Assembly: GCF_018130825.1 (NCBI RefSeq)
Contig: NZ_JAFCJS010000004.1
Span: 62,001 to 126,000 of the forward strand
Origin: Bradyrhizobium liaoningense
Lineage (GTDB): Bacteria; Pseudomonadota; Alphaproteobacteria; Rhizobiales; Xanthobacteraceae
Length of the DNA: 64,000 bases
Direction: 5' to 3'
The number at the start of each line of letters is the position of its first letter. Within the stretch, counting starts at the first letter, position 1. Both the position numbers and the translations under genes were made by a program. Under the pieces are notes generated by a model. It had not been told where the DNA came from, did not search any database, and saw nothing but the letters and a program-made list of their open reading frames with translations. Positions 51,551 to 62,197 of this stretch are shown here, piece after piece.

Positions 51551-51766
51551 TCACGGACGCATGAACATGAAGTCCGTGTCGGGATCGCAGTTCTCGGCGA
51601 CGAAGCGCAGCTCCGCCTGGATGTCGGCGACCGACCTCGTCTCCAGATATTTCGAAATCACCAGACTCAGCAAGGCGCGGCAAACGGCTTCGTACCCGAG
51701 GCCGGCCGTCTCAGCTTCATCGATGGCCGCCGAGAAATGACGCTGCGCAACGTCGGATGCGTACAT
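51551..51766 (-). CDS. Small conserved hypothetical protein
   Basis: A 71-residue helical, acidic protein starting MYASDVAQRHFSAAIDEAE and ending with DTDFMFMRP. Two helices with a short loop are predicted (YEAVCRALLSLVISKYL). No family known to me. It is convergent with carA, 36 bases apart. Codon usage fits the window, so it is likely real. Confidence 0.65.
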   Translation of the reverse strand: MYASDVAQRHFSAAIDEAETAGLGYEAVCRALLSLVISKYLETRSVADIQAELRFVAENCDPDTDFMFMRP

Positions 51767-51914
51767 GGCGTTCCCTCTCTTTCGCTTTGACTTGCGTGCC
51801 CGCCAATGGCCGCCTGCGCCTTGATCTTCGTCAAGCCGGGGTATGGACTGGTGTCAGGAACCAAGCGACCCGCGCCGTCTTGATTCCTAGTCTATCGCTA
51901 CCCGGAGTCCTGCC

Positions 51915-52436
51915 ATGTCCGTCGTCCGCGACAAGACCGAGCCGCTCGCTATCGTGTTCGAGGATGACGGGCTCGTGCCGAACAACATCCTTCCGTTCCT
52001 GGTCTACCAGGGTGCGGTGAAGCTCGATCCGGAGCGGCCCGAAGAGACCGTCGAAAACCTGTTCGAGGAGAACGGATGGGGCGGGACGTGGCGCAACGGC
52101 GTCTACGACTATCTGCACTATCATGCGACGGTGCACGAGGTGCTGGGCGTGGCGCGCGGCAGTGCCCGCGTCCGATTCGGCGGCGACCATGGCCAGGAGC
52201 TGGAGATCAAGGCCGGTGATGTCGCGATCCTGCCCGCCGGCACGGGGCATCAGTGCATCACGGCGAGCGATGATTTCTGCGTCATCGGCGCCTACCCGCC
52301 CGGCGCGAAGATGCAGATCACGCGGGCAACGCCGGAGAACCATGCGAAAGCACTGAAGACGATTCCAGACGTCGCACTGCCGCCGGCCGATCCCGTGACG
52401 GGGAAGGATGGGGCGTTGATGCGGTTGTGGGGGTAG
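51915..52436 (+). CDS. Cupin-domain protein
   Basis: A 173-residue cytosolic protein with a single cupin barrel. The first metal motif region reads HYHATVHEVLGVARGSARV (His-x-His and Glu) and the second is AILPAGTGHQCI (Gly-x-Gly-His). The C-terminal part with GAYPPGAKMQI is shared with the YlbA/ectoine-like small cupins. It may be a metal-dependent enzyme or a sugar-acid binding protein; the substrate is unknown. It lies between carA and Dps genes with its own gap. Confidence 0.87.
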   Translation: MSVVRDKTEPLAIVFEDDGLVPNNILPFLVYQGAVKLDPERPEETVENLFEENGWGGTWRNGVYDYLHYHATVHEVLGVARGSARVRFGGDHGQELEIKAGDVAILPAGTGHQCITASDDFCVIGAYPPGAKMQITRATPENHAKALKTIPDVALPPADPVTGKDGALMRLWG

Positions 52437-52452
52437 CTACGCGTGCAGTGCC

Positions 52453-52541
52453 GTAGGGTGGGTTAGCCGAAGGCGTAACCCACCACCGTCTATCTCCGAG
52501 GAAACAGAAGAGGTGGGTTACGCTACGCTAACCCACCCTAC
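52453..52541. repeat. GTAGGGTGGG palindromic repeat, copy 3 of 3
   Basis: GTAGGGTGGGTTAGC and GCTAACCCACCCTAC are perfect complements at the ends; inner arms are GCGTAACCCACC and GGTGGGTTACGC. It matches the copies at 22394 and 41115 in plan, with TTAG replacing CAAA in the arm. Confidence 0.85.
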
Positions 52542-52560
52542 GGCAGCTACAGCAGCGCGC

Positions 52561-53085
52561 CTACGCCGCGTTGCTGCCTTCCTGCCGGGTCGCCTCGAAC
52601 AGGAACCAGGTGCGCCGCTCGGTCTCGTCGATGAAGATTTCCAGGATGCTGGCGCTGGCGACGTCGCCGGCCTCGTCACAGACGTCGTGCGCCTTGCGCA
52701 TCGCGGCTGCGACGTGCTTGTTGTCCTGCATCAGCTCGCGCAGCATCTCGCGCGGCGGGACGTAGTCCTCGTTGTTATCCTTGATGGTCTGGAGCTTCGC
52801 GACCTGGCCGATCGACTTCAGCGTGGTGCCGCCGATCTTGCGGACGCGCTCGGCGAGCTGGTCGGTGGTGGCGAAGATCTGATCCGACTGCTCGTCGAGC
52901 AGCAGATGGTAGTCCCGGAAGTGCCGGCCGCTGACGTGCCAGTGGAAATTCTTGGTCTTCAGATACAGTGCGAACGCATCGGCCAGAAGCACGTTCAGTT
53001 GCTCCGAGACCTTCTTGACCCCGTCGGGCGACAGATCGGTGGGGGTGTCGAGATCGGGCGAGACCTTGTTGTTGGTTTTGCTCAC
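52561..53085 (-). CDS. dps: Dps-family DNA-binding ferritin-like protein
   Basis: A 174-residue mini-ferritin. The ferroxidase ligands are in NFHWHVSGRHFRDYHLLLDEQSDQ, with His48, His60 and Asp64 as likely ligands, and a long C-terminal helix with ETERRTWFLFEATRQEG. Twelve subunits form a shell that oxidises and stores iron and protects DNA. The start is the GTG at 53085 with AGGAAGG at a fitting distance; the longer open frame to 53133 is not supported. The N-terminus has the usual Lys-containing tail (SKTNNK). Confidence 0.9.
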   Translation of the reverse strand: MSKTNNKVSPDLDTPTDLSPDGVKKVSEQLNVLLADAFALYLKTKNFHWHVSGRHFRDYHLLLDEQSDQIFATTDQLAERVRKIGGTTLKSIGQVAKLQTIKDNNEDYVPPREMLRELMQDNKHVAAAMRKAHDVCDEAGDVASASILEIFIDETERRTWFLFEATRQEGSNAA

Positions 53086-53195
53086 GGGAAACCTTCCTGT
53101 TAGGACGCGGACATTGACGGCGCGCCGTCGCACCCCTAACGCAAGGCGGGCAGCGCCGGTTCCTCGACAGGAACCGTTTGGGACCCGCGGATACC

Positions 53196-53897
53196 ATGGA
53201 CGATTGGATCGATTATTACGACTCGACGCATACGATCTATGTCAGCAAGCTGCATCGCGACTTGCACTTCCAGATCATTGCGCGGGACATCATCGGCTAC
53301 ATCACCTCGCCCGAGGCGACTGTGCTCGATTACGCCTGTGGCGAAGCGCTGTCGGCGAACCAGGTGGCGGCCGCCTGCGGCAAGCTGATCCTGGCCGAAC
53401 CGGCGCCGGGCGTGCGCGGCCGGCTGATCGCGCGGTTTGCCCCCAACACCAAGATCCGCGTCCGCTCGCTCGACGACGTCCGCAAGATGCAGGACCAGTC
53501 CGTCGACCTCGTGGTGATGAACTCGGTCGCGCAATACATGACGGGCGAGGAGCTCGATGCCGCGCTGCTCAATATCCGGCGATTGCTGACTCCCTCGGGA
53601 AAGCTGGTGCTCGGCGACATCCTTCAGCCCCAGGTCGGCATGTTCAGGGACGTGATGGCCCTGCTCGGCTTCGGTCTGCGTCACGGCTTCCTGAAGGACG
53701 CGCTGATCGGCCTGATCAGCACCGCGCTGTCGGATTACCGTCAGCTGCGCTCGAAGATCGGGCTGCAGCGCTACAGCGAGGACGAGATCACCGCGAAGCT
53801 GAAGGCCGCCGGCTTCGCAGTCCAGCGCGCTCACGCCAATATCGGCCACAATCGTTGGCGCATGACCTTCATCGCGCGGCCACCGCTGGTTCGTTAA
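53196..53897 (+). CDS. SAM-dependent class I methyltransferase
   Basis: A 233-residue methyltransferase. Motif I is in VLDYACGEALSANQ, followed by an acidic strand LAEPAPGV and the post-I region VDLVVMNSVAQYMTGEELD. The C-terminal half (KLKAAGFAVQRAHANIG) resembles ubiquinone/menaquinone-type methyltransferases. The ATG at 53196 begins MDDWIDYYDSTHTIYVSKLH, preferred over a GTG six codons upstream. The acceptor is unknown. It is divergent from dps and followed by the tRNA-like gene. Confidence 0.85.
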   Translation: MDDWIDYYDSTHTIYVSKLHRDLHFQIIARDIIGYITSPEATVLDYACGEALSANQVAAACGKLILAEPAPGVRGRLIARFAPNTKIRVRSLDDVRKMQDQSVDLVVMNSVAQYMTGEELDAALLNIRRLLTPSGKLVLGDILQPQVGMFRDVMALLGFGLRHGFLKDALIGLISTALSDYRQLRSKIGLQRYSEDEITAKLKAAGFAVQRAHANIGHNRWRMTFIARPPLVR

Positions 53898-53951
53898 GCA
53901 TAACAATTAGTCGTTGTGGCTTGTCGCACTGCAATCAGTAAGGTTCGCGCC

Positions 53952-54027
53952 GGCCCGGTGGCGGAAGCGTCTACGCAAGGGCGGTGCAACGCTCTTCATC
54001 CTGGTTCAAATCCAGGCCGGGTCTCCA
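53952..54027 (+). tRNA. Atypical tRNA, probably tRNA-Cys (GCA)
   Basis: Folds as a 76-base tRNA including encoded CCA: acceptor GGCCCGG (53952-53958) with CCGGGTC (54017-54023), T-arm CCTGG-TTCAAAT-CCAGG, discriminator T as in tRNA-Cys. The anticodon arm AGGGC / GCTCT closes an eight-base loop GGTGCAAC, giving anticodon GCA if T33 is used. D-loop lacks the usual GG. It may be a functional but unusual tRNA-Cys or a tRNA-derived element; a repeat follows directly. Confidence 0.5.
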
Positions 54028-54190
54028 GCCTTCGCGGCTGACGCCGCTTCGGCTGGGCAAGCCCCATCGTGCGAAGGTTGCCTCGGCGAAGCCCGAAGGG
54101 CGAAGACGGGCGTGGCGCAGCCACGCTAGACCAGCAGGGGCGAAGCGTGTCCGGCGTAGCTGGAGCGAAGCGAAAGCGAAGACGGACTGA
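54028..54190. repeat. Repeat immediately 3' of the tRNA-like gene
   Basis: GC-rich sequence with many AGCGAAGC/GCTTCGCC-like segments (TTCGCGGCTGACGCCGCTTC, GGCGAAGCCCGAAGGGCGAA) that can fold into several hairpins. I recall similar material behind tRNA-like sequences in Bradyrhizobium. No gene is credible here. Confidence 0.5.
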
Positions 54191-54235
54191 CGGCAACGCG
54201 CGCCGGGGCAAATAGGCAGCCCACGCGCAACCGTC

Positions 54236-54613
54236 TCATTTTCGGTCAACCTCGACCAATTCGCACTCCGGCAGCAGCGGCAGCCGGTCGGCATCCTTGG
54301 CTGCGGAGCTGAGCACCGCATCGAGCAGGCCCGGGAAGCGCGCCTCCAGATCCTCACGTCGCAGCCGCATGAAGCGGTTGGTGCCCGCCACGCGGGTCTG
54401 CATCAGGCCGCAGTCGCGCAGCTTGGCGAAGTGATAGGCGAGGTTCGACTTGCCGCTCAGCGCGCTGAAATCGCTGCAGCGGAGTTCACTGCTGACACGT
54501 TCCTGCTGGGCCAGCTGGTAGACGATCGCCAGACGGATCGGATCGCTCAGGCAATCCAGAACCATCGGCAGCTCGATCTGCTCGCGGGTGGGATGGTGCG
54601 GCGTGCGGCTCAT
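54236..54613 (-). CDS. ArsR-family regulator
   Basis: A 125-residue winged-helix protein. It opens SRTPHHPTREQIELPMVLDC, with the HTH in LSGKSNLAYHFAKLRDCGLM and a wing with RFMRLRRED. The ATG at 54613 is preferred; the longer frame to 54643 would extend close to the operator. It is divergent from a drug-type MFS transporter gene, and two matching palindromes lie in the gap, so it probably represses both. The effector is not known; no metal-site Cys motif stands out. Confidence 0.9.
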   Translation of the reverse strand: MSRTPHHPTREQIELPMVLDCLSDPIRLAIVYQLAQQERVSSELRCSDFSALSGKSNLAYHFAKLRDCGLMQTRVAGTNRFMRLRREDLEARFPGLLDAVLSSAAKDADRLPLLPECELVEVDRK

Positions 54614-54644
54614 GATCCCGGAATCATAGCGATGCGTCCGCAAT

Positions 54645-54710
54645 GTTCAATAGTTCTTGAACCAATTGACAGTGAAACCGCTTCGTTCGATAGTTCAATA
54701 AACATTGAAC
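54645..54710. promoter_or_regulatory. Two GTTCAA-N6-TTGAAC operators with MFS promoter
   Basis: GTTCAATAGTTCTTGAAC (54645-54662) and GTTCAATAAACATTGAAC (54693-54710) share the same 18-base design. Between them, TTGACA (54666-54671) and GATAGT (54689-54694) form a possible promoter for the MFS gene, so the second operator overlaps its -10 box and start site. Repressor binding is inferred. Confidence 0.75.
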
Positions 54711-54725
54711 ATAGGATTGTTTGCA

Positions 54726-55895
54726 ATGAGCGTCTTCTGGCTGGCCCTGGGGGCCTTTGCGATCGGCACCGAAGGGTTTGTGATTGCTGGGCTTTTGCCT
54801 GCGATTGCGGGCGACCTGTCGATTTCGGTCTCGGCCGCCGGGCAATTGGTCACCGCCTACGCCCTCACCTATGCCGTAGGCTCGCCGGTCCTGGCGGTGG
54901 CGCTGAACAATGTCGATCGCCGCACCGTGCTGGCTCTGGCGCTGGCGACCTTCATCGCCGGAAATATCGCGGCTATGGTGGCCTCCAACTACGCCCTGCT
55001 GCTGGCCTCGCGGATGCTGATGGCGCTGGGCTCCGGCCTGTGCATGCCGACCGCGCTCGCGGTGTCGGTCGCCGTCGCCTCGCCTGAAAGGCGCGGCCGT
55101 GCAGTGGCGCTGGTCACCTCCGGACTCACCGTTGCGACCGTCATCGGCGTTCCCCTCGGCAATCTCGTCGGCAGTCTTTTTGGCTGGCGCGCGACCTTCG
55201 CCATGGTCGCGCTGATCGGCGCTGTCGCGCTTGCCGGGCTGCTGCTCGGCCTGCCCCGCGGCCTGCCGCGCAACACCGCTTCGCTCAGCGACCGGCTGGC
55301 GGTGGCGCGTCACAGCAACGTCCTGATCGCGCTGCTGATCACCATTCTCTGGGCGCTCGGCGGCTTCACCGTGTTCACCTATTTCGCGATTCCCTTGCGC
55401 GGCCTCGGCTTCGATGCCTCGCAGATCAGCCTGGCGCTGCTGGTGTTTGGCGGCGCGGCCGCGATCGGGAACATGCTCGGCGGCGCCCTGGCCGACCGGC
55501 TCGGCACGCCGACCACCGCCGCGCTCGGGCTCGCCGGCATGGCGAGCGCCCTGATCCTGCATTCGCTGGTGCTCAAATTGATGCCCGGACAGGCGCATTA
55601 TGCCGTGCTGGCCACGATCTTCCTCTGGGGCATCTCGGGGTGGGCGTTTTATCCGGCCCAGATCGCCAGCATCATCCGGATCGAGCCGCAGGCCTCGATG
55701 ATCGCGCTCTCGCTCAACGCCTCCTCGATGTATCTCGGCTTCGCCATTGGCGGGGCCCTCGGCGGCGCGGTGCTCGCCGCCCTGTCGCCGACGGACCTCG
55801 GCTGGATCGGCGGATCGAGCGTTGCGGCCTCGCTGCTGGTGCACCTCGCCCGTGGCTGGCAGGCCCGGCCAAAACCCGTCAAAATTGCCGGTTGA
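54726..55895 (+). CDS. MFS drug/metabolite transporter (DHA1 type)
   Basis: A 389-residue inner-membrane protein with 12 helices. Motif D2-like GTEGFVIAGLLPAIA follows helix 1, and the helix 4-5 region GSGLCMPTALAVSVAVASPERRGRAVA has the motif A/C features of the AraJ/YdhP-like DHA1 group. It exports small molecules by proton antiport, possibly sugars, arabinose-like compounds or drugs. The start ATG 54726 has AGGA seven bases upstream; seven more residues from a TTG would enter the operator. Controlled by the divergent ArsR gene. Confidence 0.92.
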   Translation: MSVFWLALGAFAIGTEGFVIAGLLPAIAGDLSISVSAAGQLVTAYALTYAVGSPVLAVALNNVDRRTVLALALATFIAGNIAAMVASNYALLLASRMLMALGSGLCMPTALAVSVAVASPERRGRAVALVTSGLTVATVIGVPLGNLVGSLFGWRATFAMVALIGAVALAGLLLGLPRGLPRNTASLSDRLAVARHSNVLIALLITILWALGGFTVFTYFAIPLRGLGFDASQISLALLVFGGAAAIGNMLGGALADRLGTPTTAALGLAGMASALILHSLVLKLMPGQAHYAVLATIFLWGISGWAFYPAQIASIIRIEPQASMIALSLNASSMYLGFAIGGALGGAVLAALSPTDLGWIGGSSVAASLLVHLARGWQARPKPVKIAG

Positions 55896-55979
55896 TGGGT
55901 GTTTTTCGGGGTTTCGCCGCCCCGAAAACTGGTCTAAGACCCACCCGCGCGCGAGGGAGACCCCCGCGCTCTCGCTCAA

Positions 55980-56008
55980 GGGACGCGCGGCAAGCGCGCC
56001 CTTTTTTT
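55980..56008 (+). terminator. Terminator between MFS gene and carB
   Basis: GGG-A-CGCGC pairs with GCGCG-CCC (one bulged A, loop GGCAA), followed by TTTTTTT. It lies 84 bases after the MFS stop and 28 bases before the carB start, so it could end the upstream mRNA or act as an attenuator of carB. Confidence 0.75.
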
Positions 56009-56036
56009 GTGCCCAAATTCCAGCCCGCGAGCGGTG

Positions 56037-59501
<3,465 letters not shown>

Positions 59502-59550
59502 TCGCAAGCGGCGGTGAACCCGCCGCTAAGTGATTGGCAATGAAGCTACA

Positions 59551-59687
59551 ATGGCCGGAGGAACTGTCCGGCCATGTGGTTGTTCTGTTCCGGCGCCAGA
59601 CCCACATAACGTTCCGGTGGCGGCGTGTTCAGCCCCGGAGATATCGACGAATCAAGGTTGCCGCGCCCCTCTGTCTGGTGGGGCGCG
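59551..59687 (+). promoter_or_regulatory. Structured leader upstream of greA
   Basis: Two strong hairpins lie in the 209-base gap: ATGGCCGGA/TCCGGCCAT (59551-59575, loop seven bases) and CGCGCCCC/GGGGCGCG (59662-59687, loop ten bases). The second ends 23 bases before greA. Neither is followed by a T-run, so they look like leader structure rather than terminators. A further stem AGCGGCGG/CCGCCGCT (59507-59527) may close the carB message. Confidence 0.55.
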
Positions 59688-59710
59688 CCGGCCGAAGGAC
59701 GAGAGAAGAG

Positions 59711-60184
59711 ATGGAAAAGGTTCCGATGACCCAGGCCGGCTTTGTCGCGCTCGGGGAAGAATTGAAGAAGCGCCAGTCGGAGGACCGTCCGCGGATCATC
59801 GAGCATATCGCCGAGGCGCGCTCGCACGGAGACCTGTCGGAAAACGCGGAATATCATGCCGCGAAGGAAGAGCAGTCCCACAATGAGGGCCGCATCGCCG
59901 AGCTCGAGGACAAGCTCGCGCGCGCCGACATCATCGACATCTCGAAACTGTCCGGCGACACCATCAAGTTCGGCGCCACCGTGACGCTGGTCGACGAGGA
60001 CACCGAGAAGAAGACGGTGTGGCAGATCGTCGGCGAGGTCGAGGCCGACGCCAAGAAGGGCCGCATCTCCATCACCTCGCCGCTCGCGCGCGCGCTGATC
60101 GGCAAGAAGAAGGGCTCGACCGTCGAGGTCAACGCCCCCGGCGGCGCCAAGGCGTATGAGATCACCAAGGTGGAGTGGCGGTAA
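59711..60184 (+). CDS. greA: Transcript cleavage factor GreA
   Basis: A 157-residue elongation factor that rescues backtracked RNA polymerase by stimulating transcript cleavage. The N-terminal coiled coil (about residues 5-75) bears the acidic tip in ARSHGDLSENAEYHAAKE. The C-terminal FKBP-like domain has VTLVDEDTEKKTVWQIVGE and ends with GGAKAYEITKVEWR. ATG 59711 after GAGAAGAG gives the standard start. It lies downstream of carB and may use its own promoter within the structured leader. Confidence 0.96.
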   Translation: MEKVPMTQAGFVALGEELKKRQSEDRPRIIEHIAEARSHGDLSENAEYHAAKEEQSHNEGRIAELEDKLARADIIDISKLSGDTIKFGATVTLVDEDTEKKTVWQIVGEVEADAKKGRISITSPLARALIGKKKGSTVEVNAPGGAKAYEITKVEWR

Positions 60185-60211
60185 GTCTTTGCCGCTGCAC
60201 TGAGACGATTT

Positions 60212-60240
60212 AAAAAGGCCGCGCGATGCGCGGCCTTTTT
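60212..60240 (+). terminator. Intrinsic terminator of greA
   Basis: Thirteen-pair stem AAAAAGGCCGCGC / GCGCGGCCTTTTT with loop GAT and a trailing GTTT, 27 bases after the greA stop. Confidence 0.95.
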
Positions 60241-60289
60241 GTTTCTGCGGGTTGCTTGCGCGTGACGCGAAGCACATTGTCGCTGCTCG

Positions 60290-60475
60290 TCATTGCGAGC
60301 GCAGCTCTCGTGTCCCGGACGCGCTGCAACGCCCTTCGCGTTGCTGCGCAGAGCCGGGACCCAGAAAGCGACACGGGAAAGCGCGGCGAGATGGGCCCCG
60401 GCTCTGCAGCGCACCGCACCGGACGATGCTTCGCATCGCCGGGGGCGCTGCGCTGCGTCCGGGGCACGAGACCGG
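60290..60475. repeat. Dispersed palindromic repeat (CCCGGACGCGCTGC type)
   Basis: Left part TGTCCCGGACGCGCTGCAAC and right part GCGCTGCGTCCGGGGCACGA are near complements, with inner arms around GAGCCGGGACCCA and TGGGCCCCGGCTC. Elements like this are frequent in Bradyrhizobium gaps. No gene is supported. Confidence 0.65.
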
Positions 60476-60479
60476 AAAC

Positions 60480-60959
60480 TTATCGTCGTCCCTTCACCTC
60501 GAGAGGCACAGCCGCCTCGTATTTCGAATTATGCAGCACCAGCGACGTACGCACGTTGCGCACGTGCGGCGCGGCGGTCAGGTGCGTCACGAAATCCTGG
60601 AAGGTCGCCATGTCGGGCGCGACGCATTTCAGGATGAAATCGACCTCGCCCGACAGCATCCAGCATTCCCGCACCAGGGGCTCGGCGCGGACGAACTCCT
60701 CGAAGGCGCGCAGATCCGCCTCGGCCTGGCTGGACAGATGCACGGCGGCGAACACCGTGACGTCGAAACCGAGCTTTCGCGCGTCCAGCAGGCCGCGATA
60801 GCCGTGGATATAGCCCTCTTCCTCCAGCGCCCGGACCCGGCGCAGGCAGGGCGGCGGCGAGATGCCGACGCGCTTGGCCAGCTCGACATTGGTGATTCGC
60901 CCGTCGGCCTGAATCTCGGTGAGAATTTTCAGGTCGATCTCGTCTAGGCTCCGCGACAC
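60480..60959 (-). CDS. Lrp/AsnC-family regulator
   Basis: A 159-residue regulator with an N-terminal HTH (about 5-60, LDEIDLKILTEIQADGRITNVELAKRVGISPPPCLRRVRAL) and a C-terminal RAM ligand-binding domain (VRECWMLSGEVDFILKCVAPD, NVRTSLVLHNSKYE). I chose the GTG at 60959 because AGGAG lies ten bases upstream; an ATG at 61016 would add 19 low-complexity residues. It is divergent from trxB, with GCGCAA-type palindromes between. The effector is probably an amino acid, but which is unknown. Confidence 0.88.
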   Translation of the reverse strand: MSRSLDEIDLKILTEIQADGRITNVELAKRVGISPPPCLRRVRALEEEGYIHGYRGLLDARKLGFDVTVFAAVHLSSQAEADLRAFEEFVRAEPLVRECWMLSGEVDFILKCVAPDMATFQDFVTHLTAAPHVRNVRTSLVLHNSKYEAAVPLEVKGRR

Positions 60960-61035
60960 GTGATTGGAACTCCTGGCCTTTGCGGCGGTATTGGGTGGGT
61001 CTGTCGCAATCCTCATAGCCCAGTCCGCACGGTTA

Positions 61036-61052
61036 GCGCAATTTTATTGCGC
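61036..61052. promoter_or_regulatory. Lrp-type palindrome between lrp and trxB
   Basis: GCGCAA-TTTTA-TTGCGC is a perfect inverted repeat, and another GCGCAA half-site follows at 61058-61063. It sits just upstream of the Lrp gene and about 175 bases before trxB. Binding by the Lrp protein is inferred from position. Confidence 0.55.
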
Positions 61053-61226
61053 GTGCAGCGCAATCGACTTTTGTTCCCTGTTGGAAAAATCCGCCGATAG
61101 GGAATGCAATTCTTGCATAGCTCACCAGAAGGCTTAGATTAGCTCTGATATTTCAGCGCCTCCGCGAGGCCTCCTGGCTTCTTCCGCGCCCGCGCTGCAA
61201 ATCCCCCGTGAAAGGCGTCCATCGAA

Positions 61227-62192
61227 ATGTCCGCTCCTGTTCATGCAAAGGTCGTCATTATTGGCTCCGGCCCCGCCGGCTATACCGCCGCGATCTACGC
61301 CGCGCGCGCGATGCTCGAGCCGATCCTGATCCAGGGCATCCAGCCGGGCGGCCAGCTCACCATCACCACCGACGTCGAGAACTATCCGGGCTTCGCCGAC
61401 GTGATCCAGGGCCCCTGGCTGATGGAGCAGATGGAGAAGCAGGCGATCCATGTCGGCACCAGGATCGTCACCGACCTGGTCGTCAAGCTGGAGACGGCGC
61501 ACCGGCCGTTCCGCCTCACCTGCGACAGCGGCGACGTCTATCTCGCCGACGCCGTCATCCTCGCCACCGGCGCGCAGGCGCGCTGGCTCGGTCTGCCGTC
61601 GGAAGTAAAATTCCAGGGCGGCGGCGTATCGGCCTGCGCCACCTGCGACGGCTTCTTCTACCGCAACAAGGAGGTCGTGGTGGTCGGCGGCGGCAATACC
61701 GCGGTCGAGGAGGCCCTGTACCTCACCAACCATGCCTCGCAGGTCACCATCGTGCATCGTCGCGATCACTTCCGCGCCGAGCGCATCCTGCAGGAACGCC
61801 TGTTCAAGCACCCGAAGATCAAAGTGATCTGGGACTCCGCCGTCGACGAGATCTGCGGCACCGAGAACCCGAACAAGGTCACCCATGTCCGCCTGAAGAA
61901 CGTCAGGACCGGCGCGCTGACGGACGTGAAGACCGACGGCATCTTCATCGCCATCGGCCATGCTCCGGCGACCGAGCTGGTCAAGGACCAGGTCAAGCTC
62001 AAACCCTCGGGCTATGTCGAGGTCGCCCCGAACTCGACCGCCACGTCGGTGCCCGGCCTGTTCGCCGCCGGCGACGTCGCCGACGAAACCTATCGCCAGG
62101 CCGTGACGGCCGCAGGCCTCGGCTGCATGGCAGCGCTCGAGGCCGAACGTTTCTTGGCCCTGCGCGCCAGCGAGCGCGCAGCAGCGGAATAA
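61227..62192 (+). CDS. trxB: Thioredoxin reductase
   Basis: A 321-residue flavoenzyme that reduces thioredoxin with NADPH. FAD motif GSGPAG (13-18), NADPH motif GGGNTAVEEA (154-163) and redox pair Cys137-Ala-Thr-Cys140 (ACATCDGF) are all present; C-terminal FAD motif GLFAAGDVAD. It is cytosolic and homodimeric. Upstream lies the divergent Lrp regulator, and the LysR gene begins five bases after the trxB stop, suggesting one transcript. Confidence 0.97.
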   Translation: MSAPVHAKVVIIGSGPAGYTAAIYAARAMLEPILIQGIQPGGQLTITTDVENYPGFADVIQGPWLMEQMEKQAIHVGTRIVTDLVVKLETAHRPFRLTCDSGDVYLADAVILATGAQARWLGLPSEVKFQGGGVSACATCDGFFYRNKEVVVVGGGNTAVEEALYLTNHASQVTIVHRRDHFRAERILQERLFKHPKIKVIWDSAVDEICGTENPNKVTHVRLKNVRTGALTDVKTDGIFIAIGHAPATELVKDQVKLKPSGYVEVAPNSTATSVPGLFAAGDVADETYRQAVTAAGLGCMAALEAERFLALRASERAAAE

Positions 62193-62197
62193 CGATC

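Noticed and set aside
53984..54190. 68-codon frame over the tRNA-like gene and repeat
   Set aside because: It begins within the tRNA body and has a translation typical of spurious repeat frames.
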